Shown here: piece by piece, positions 8,939-10,269 of the stretch
Position numbering within the stretch: the stretch's first letter is position 1
Layout: each line of letters opens with the position of its first letter
NCBI GenBank assembly: GCA_034696485.1
Contig: JAQIWT010001580.1
Span: 1 to 10,269 of the forward strand
Direction of reading: 5' to 3'
Origin: Isohypsibius dastychi
Taxonomy: Eukaryota; Tardigrada; Eutardigrada; Parachela; Isohypsibiidae
DNA: 10,269 nucleotides
Notes under the pieces: generated by a model
Told to the model about the DNA's origin: nothing
Seen by the model: the letters and a program-made list of their open reading frames with translations, nothing else
Databases searched by the model: none
Made by a program: the position numbers and the translations under genes

Positions 8939-9617
8939 CGGGGAATCACAAATCTTCTTCCCTTCAAACAATGTTGATCACACTCTTTCGGATTATCCAG
9001 GCTATTTCTGGTTCTCACGGCTTTTGTGACTTTGACTATGAAGGTGATACTACACTTGTGATCTTTCAGCTGTTTAAACGGTCCATTCTCAAAGACAGCA
9101 AATTCGAAAAGAAGAACATACCTTACAGCAAAGAGAACGGTGTCCGTATGGTGTGTCTGTAGCCGTGACATCACGGTGCACTGACTTGTTTTAATAATAC
9201 CATATCGCCGATAACAAAGCCAACATTCGCCACGATATCTTGGTACATCGTATAGGTAACTCAAGTCTTTTTCACAAACTTATCTTTTTTATTCCAGTTG
9301 AACCAGCTCATAAAGATAAGACAAAATCCGCAATGAGAGTGCATAGTGCAAACAGTGAGAAATTGCCGGCCGGGGCTTTCGTGCAAAGCACTCGTTGTAA
9401 ACATTACAGAGCTCGTGAACTCATATAAAAGCTGTGGACTACATGTATCAGATGAATGCTTGTATTGTACAAGGGGTGATCTGAACTCATTATTCGAGCT
9501 CACTGTCGTTTGTTTAGTTCTGGATATTTGCCATGCGATGAAGAAGTGAGTATTGCTAACATTCAAATAAAATCATTCATCACCAGAAAAGCTGACTTTT
9601 CTGTATTAGTGTGTATT
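8939..9617. other. Intergenic: ATPase upstream region and GPCR 3' flank
   Basis: No supported gene. It should contain the ATPase promoter and 5' UTR. I found no clear TATA box on the - strand. An imperfect palindrome CCGTGACATCACGG lies at about 9164-9177. On the + strand a Cys-rich open frame (about 9334-9548) and strong-looking splice signals are present but cannot be tied to a gene. Confidence 0.5.
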
Positions 9618-9622
9618 TTATT
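9617..9622 (-). terminator. Poly(A) hexamer AATAAA overlapping the GPCR stop codon
   Basis: The last codon and stop of the GPCR (GAA TAA) are followed by A, which makes AATAAA across the stop. If used, the 3' UTR would be only some 10-30 bases. Confidence 0.4.
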
Positions 9623-10269
9623 CCAGTAAGACTCGTTGACCTTCTTTTCCTATGGTGGCCAATGGCCCGGATGTTTCGGTTCTGGTAACACTGACCCTGT
9701 TACGACGAAGTGCGCGTCGCAGAACATCCTTATACGCTTCACGAAAATCCTGGTTCAGCGTGTAGTAAACTACCTACCGTAAACAAAAACGTATTCCGTT
9801 TAAATCGAAATTTTCCAAGTTCATTACAGCTCACCGGTGTGAAGCATGTCCCAACCCAGTAAAGCAGGAACAACCAAGCAATCAATGCCGGCACAGAAAT
9901 GTGTGGATCACTGAATCCACGGTATCCATAATAATTGTGAACAGCAGGCAATGGCACAAATGTCCAGATATATCCAAGAAAGGAAACAAACATTGTGGTT
10001 GTAACACGCAAACGCCGGTCATACTTTCTTCTCATGCCCACACTTTCTATCGCACTGCCTCCGGATGCGGCTACCAAAACGCGATCATGCAGATACAGTC
10101 TTAGAAAAACTGCGATATAACACACAGGGACAACAAGTCCAGACGCCACATATACTAAATCAGTGTGGAAATCTCCCAAAGTCTTACTTCCTAAATAACC
10201 CACCCAGCCACAGTACTGAAATGGTGGAGTTGCACCCATTTTCCCATCGATCTCGAACAAGGGTATCAA
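9618..10269 (-). CDS. Class A (rhodopsin-like) GPCR, C-terminal part (5' end outside window)
   Basis: Two exons: 10269-9835 (partial) and 9773-9618, joined across a 61-bp GT-AG intron (9774-9834) in phase 0, giving 196 residues. Seen in order: a loop with a Cys (PPFQYCGWVG), which may pair with TM3 as in most class A receptors; TM5 (FHTDLVYVASGLVVPVCYIAVFL); a third intracellular loop of about 30 residues, basic near its end (MRRKYDRRLR); TM6 (TMFVSFLGYIWTFVPLPAV); TM7 (PALIAWLFLLYWVGTCFTPVVYY); a helix-8-like LNQDFREAYKDVLRR; and a short Ser/Thr-containing tail. The NPxxY motif reads TPVVY, with Thr in place of Asn, and the TM6 CWxP motif is altered. The ligand cannot be named. TM1-4 and the DRY region lie beyond the window. 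The ATPase follows on the same strand 679 bases downstream. Confidence 0.85.

Noticed and set aside
8908-9264. 118-codon - strand frame covering the ATPase start
   Set aside because: It runs in a different frame from the [12 protein letters not shown] start and has no domain; it is probably 5' UTR or promoter read by chance.
9261-9566. 101-codon - strand frame between the GPCR and ATPase
   Set aside because: There is no recognisable domain and no splice link to either neighbour, and it lies downstream of the GPCR poly(A) hexamer.
1-10269. Bacterial-type features: operons, Shine-Dalgarno sites, CRISPR arrays, tRNA or rRNA genes
   Set aside because: Genes are intron-split and of animal families. 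No regularly spaced direct repeats and no tRNA or rRNA sequence were seen.

Overview
The window looks like gene-dense animal nuclear DNA. Its genes are cut by many short GT-AG introns, mostly 46-77 bp. The proteins belong to metazoan families, and two small palindromic transposons sit inside introns. Compact introns, moderate GC and a receptor guanylate cyclase next to a class A GPCR suggest a small-genome invertebrate. A tardigrade, nematode or other ecdysozoan is plausible, but this is inference and the sequence does not settle it.

Left part (1 to about 1290, + strand): the 3' part of a single-pass receptor of the natriuretic-peptide receptor / receptor guanylate cyclase type. It has the end of the ligand-binding ectodomain, a membrane-proximal Cys motif, one membrane helix and a Trp-containing juxtamembrane stretch. 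No intact kinase-homology or cyclase domain follows. From 1291 to 3215 there is mostly unexplained DNA. Within it are a candidate small secreted protein (1948-2373, two exons, signal-peptide-like start) and a Ser/Gln/Pro-rich ORF (2771-3024).

Centre (3216-8938, - strand): one complete gene for a P5B-type P-type ATPase (ATP13A2/ATP13A3 family, endolysosomal polyamine transport). I reconstructed 26 exons by hand. The phases of all 25 introns agree, giving a 1175-residue protein with every catalytic motif. Two introns carry terminal-inverted-repeat elements flanked by TA: 165 bp at 4443-4607 and 99 bp at 6077-6175.

Right part: 8939-9617 is intergenic and presumably holds the ATPase promoter and 5' UTR. 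From 9618 to the window edge, on the - strand, lie the last two exons of a rhodopsin-family GPCR, from extracellular loop 2 to the C-terminus. GPCR and ATPase are in tandem; the left-hand receptor converges on the ATPase. Nothing indicates that the genes work in one pathway; each is an ordinary, separately transcribed eukaryotic gene.
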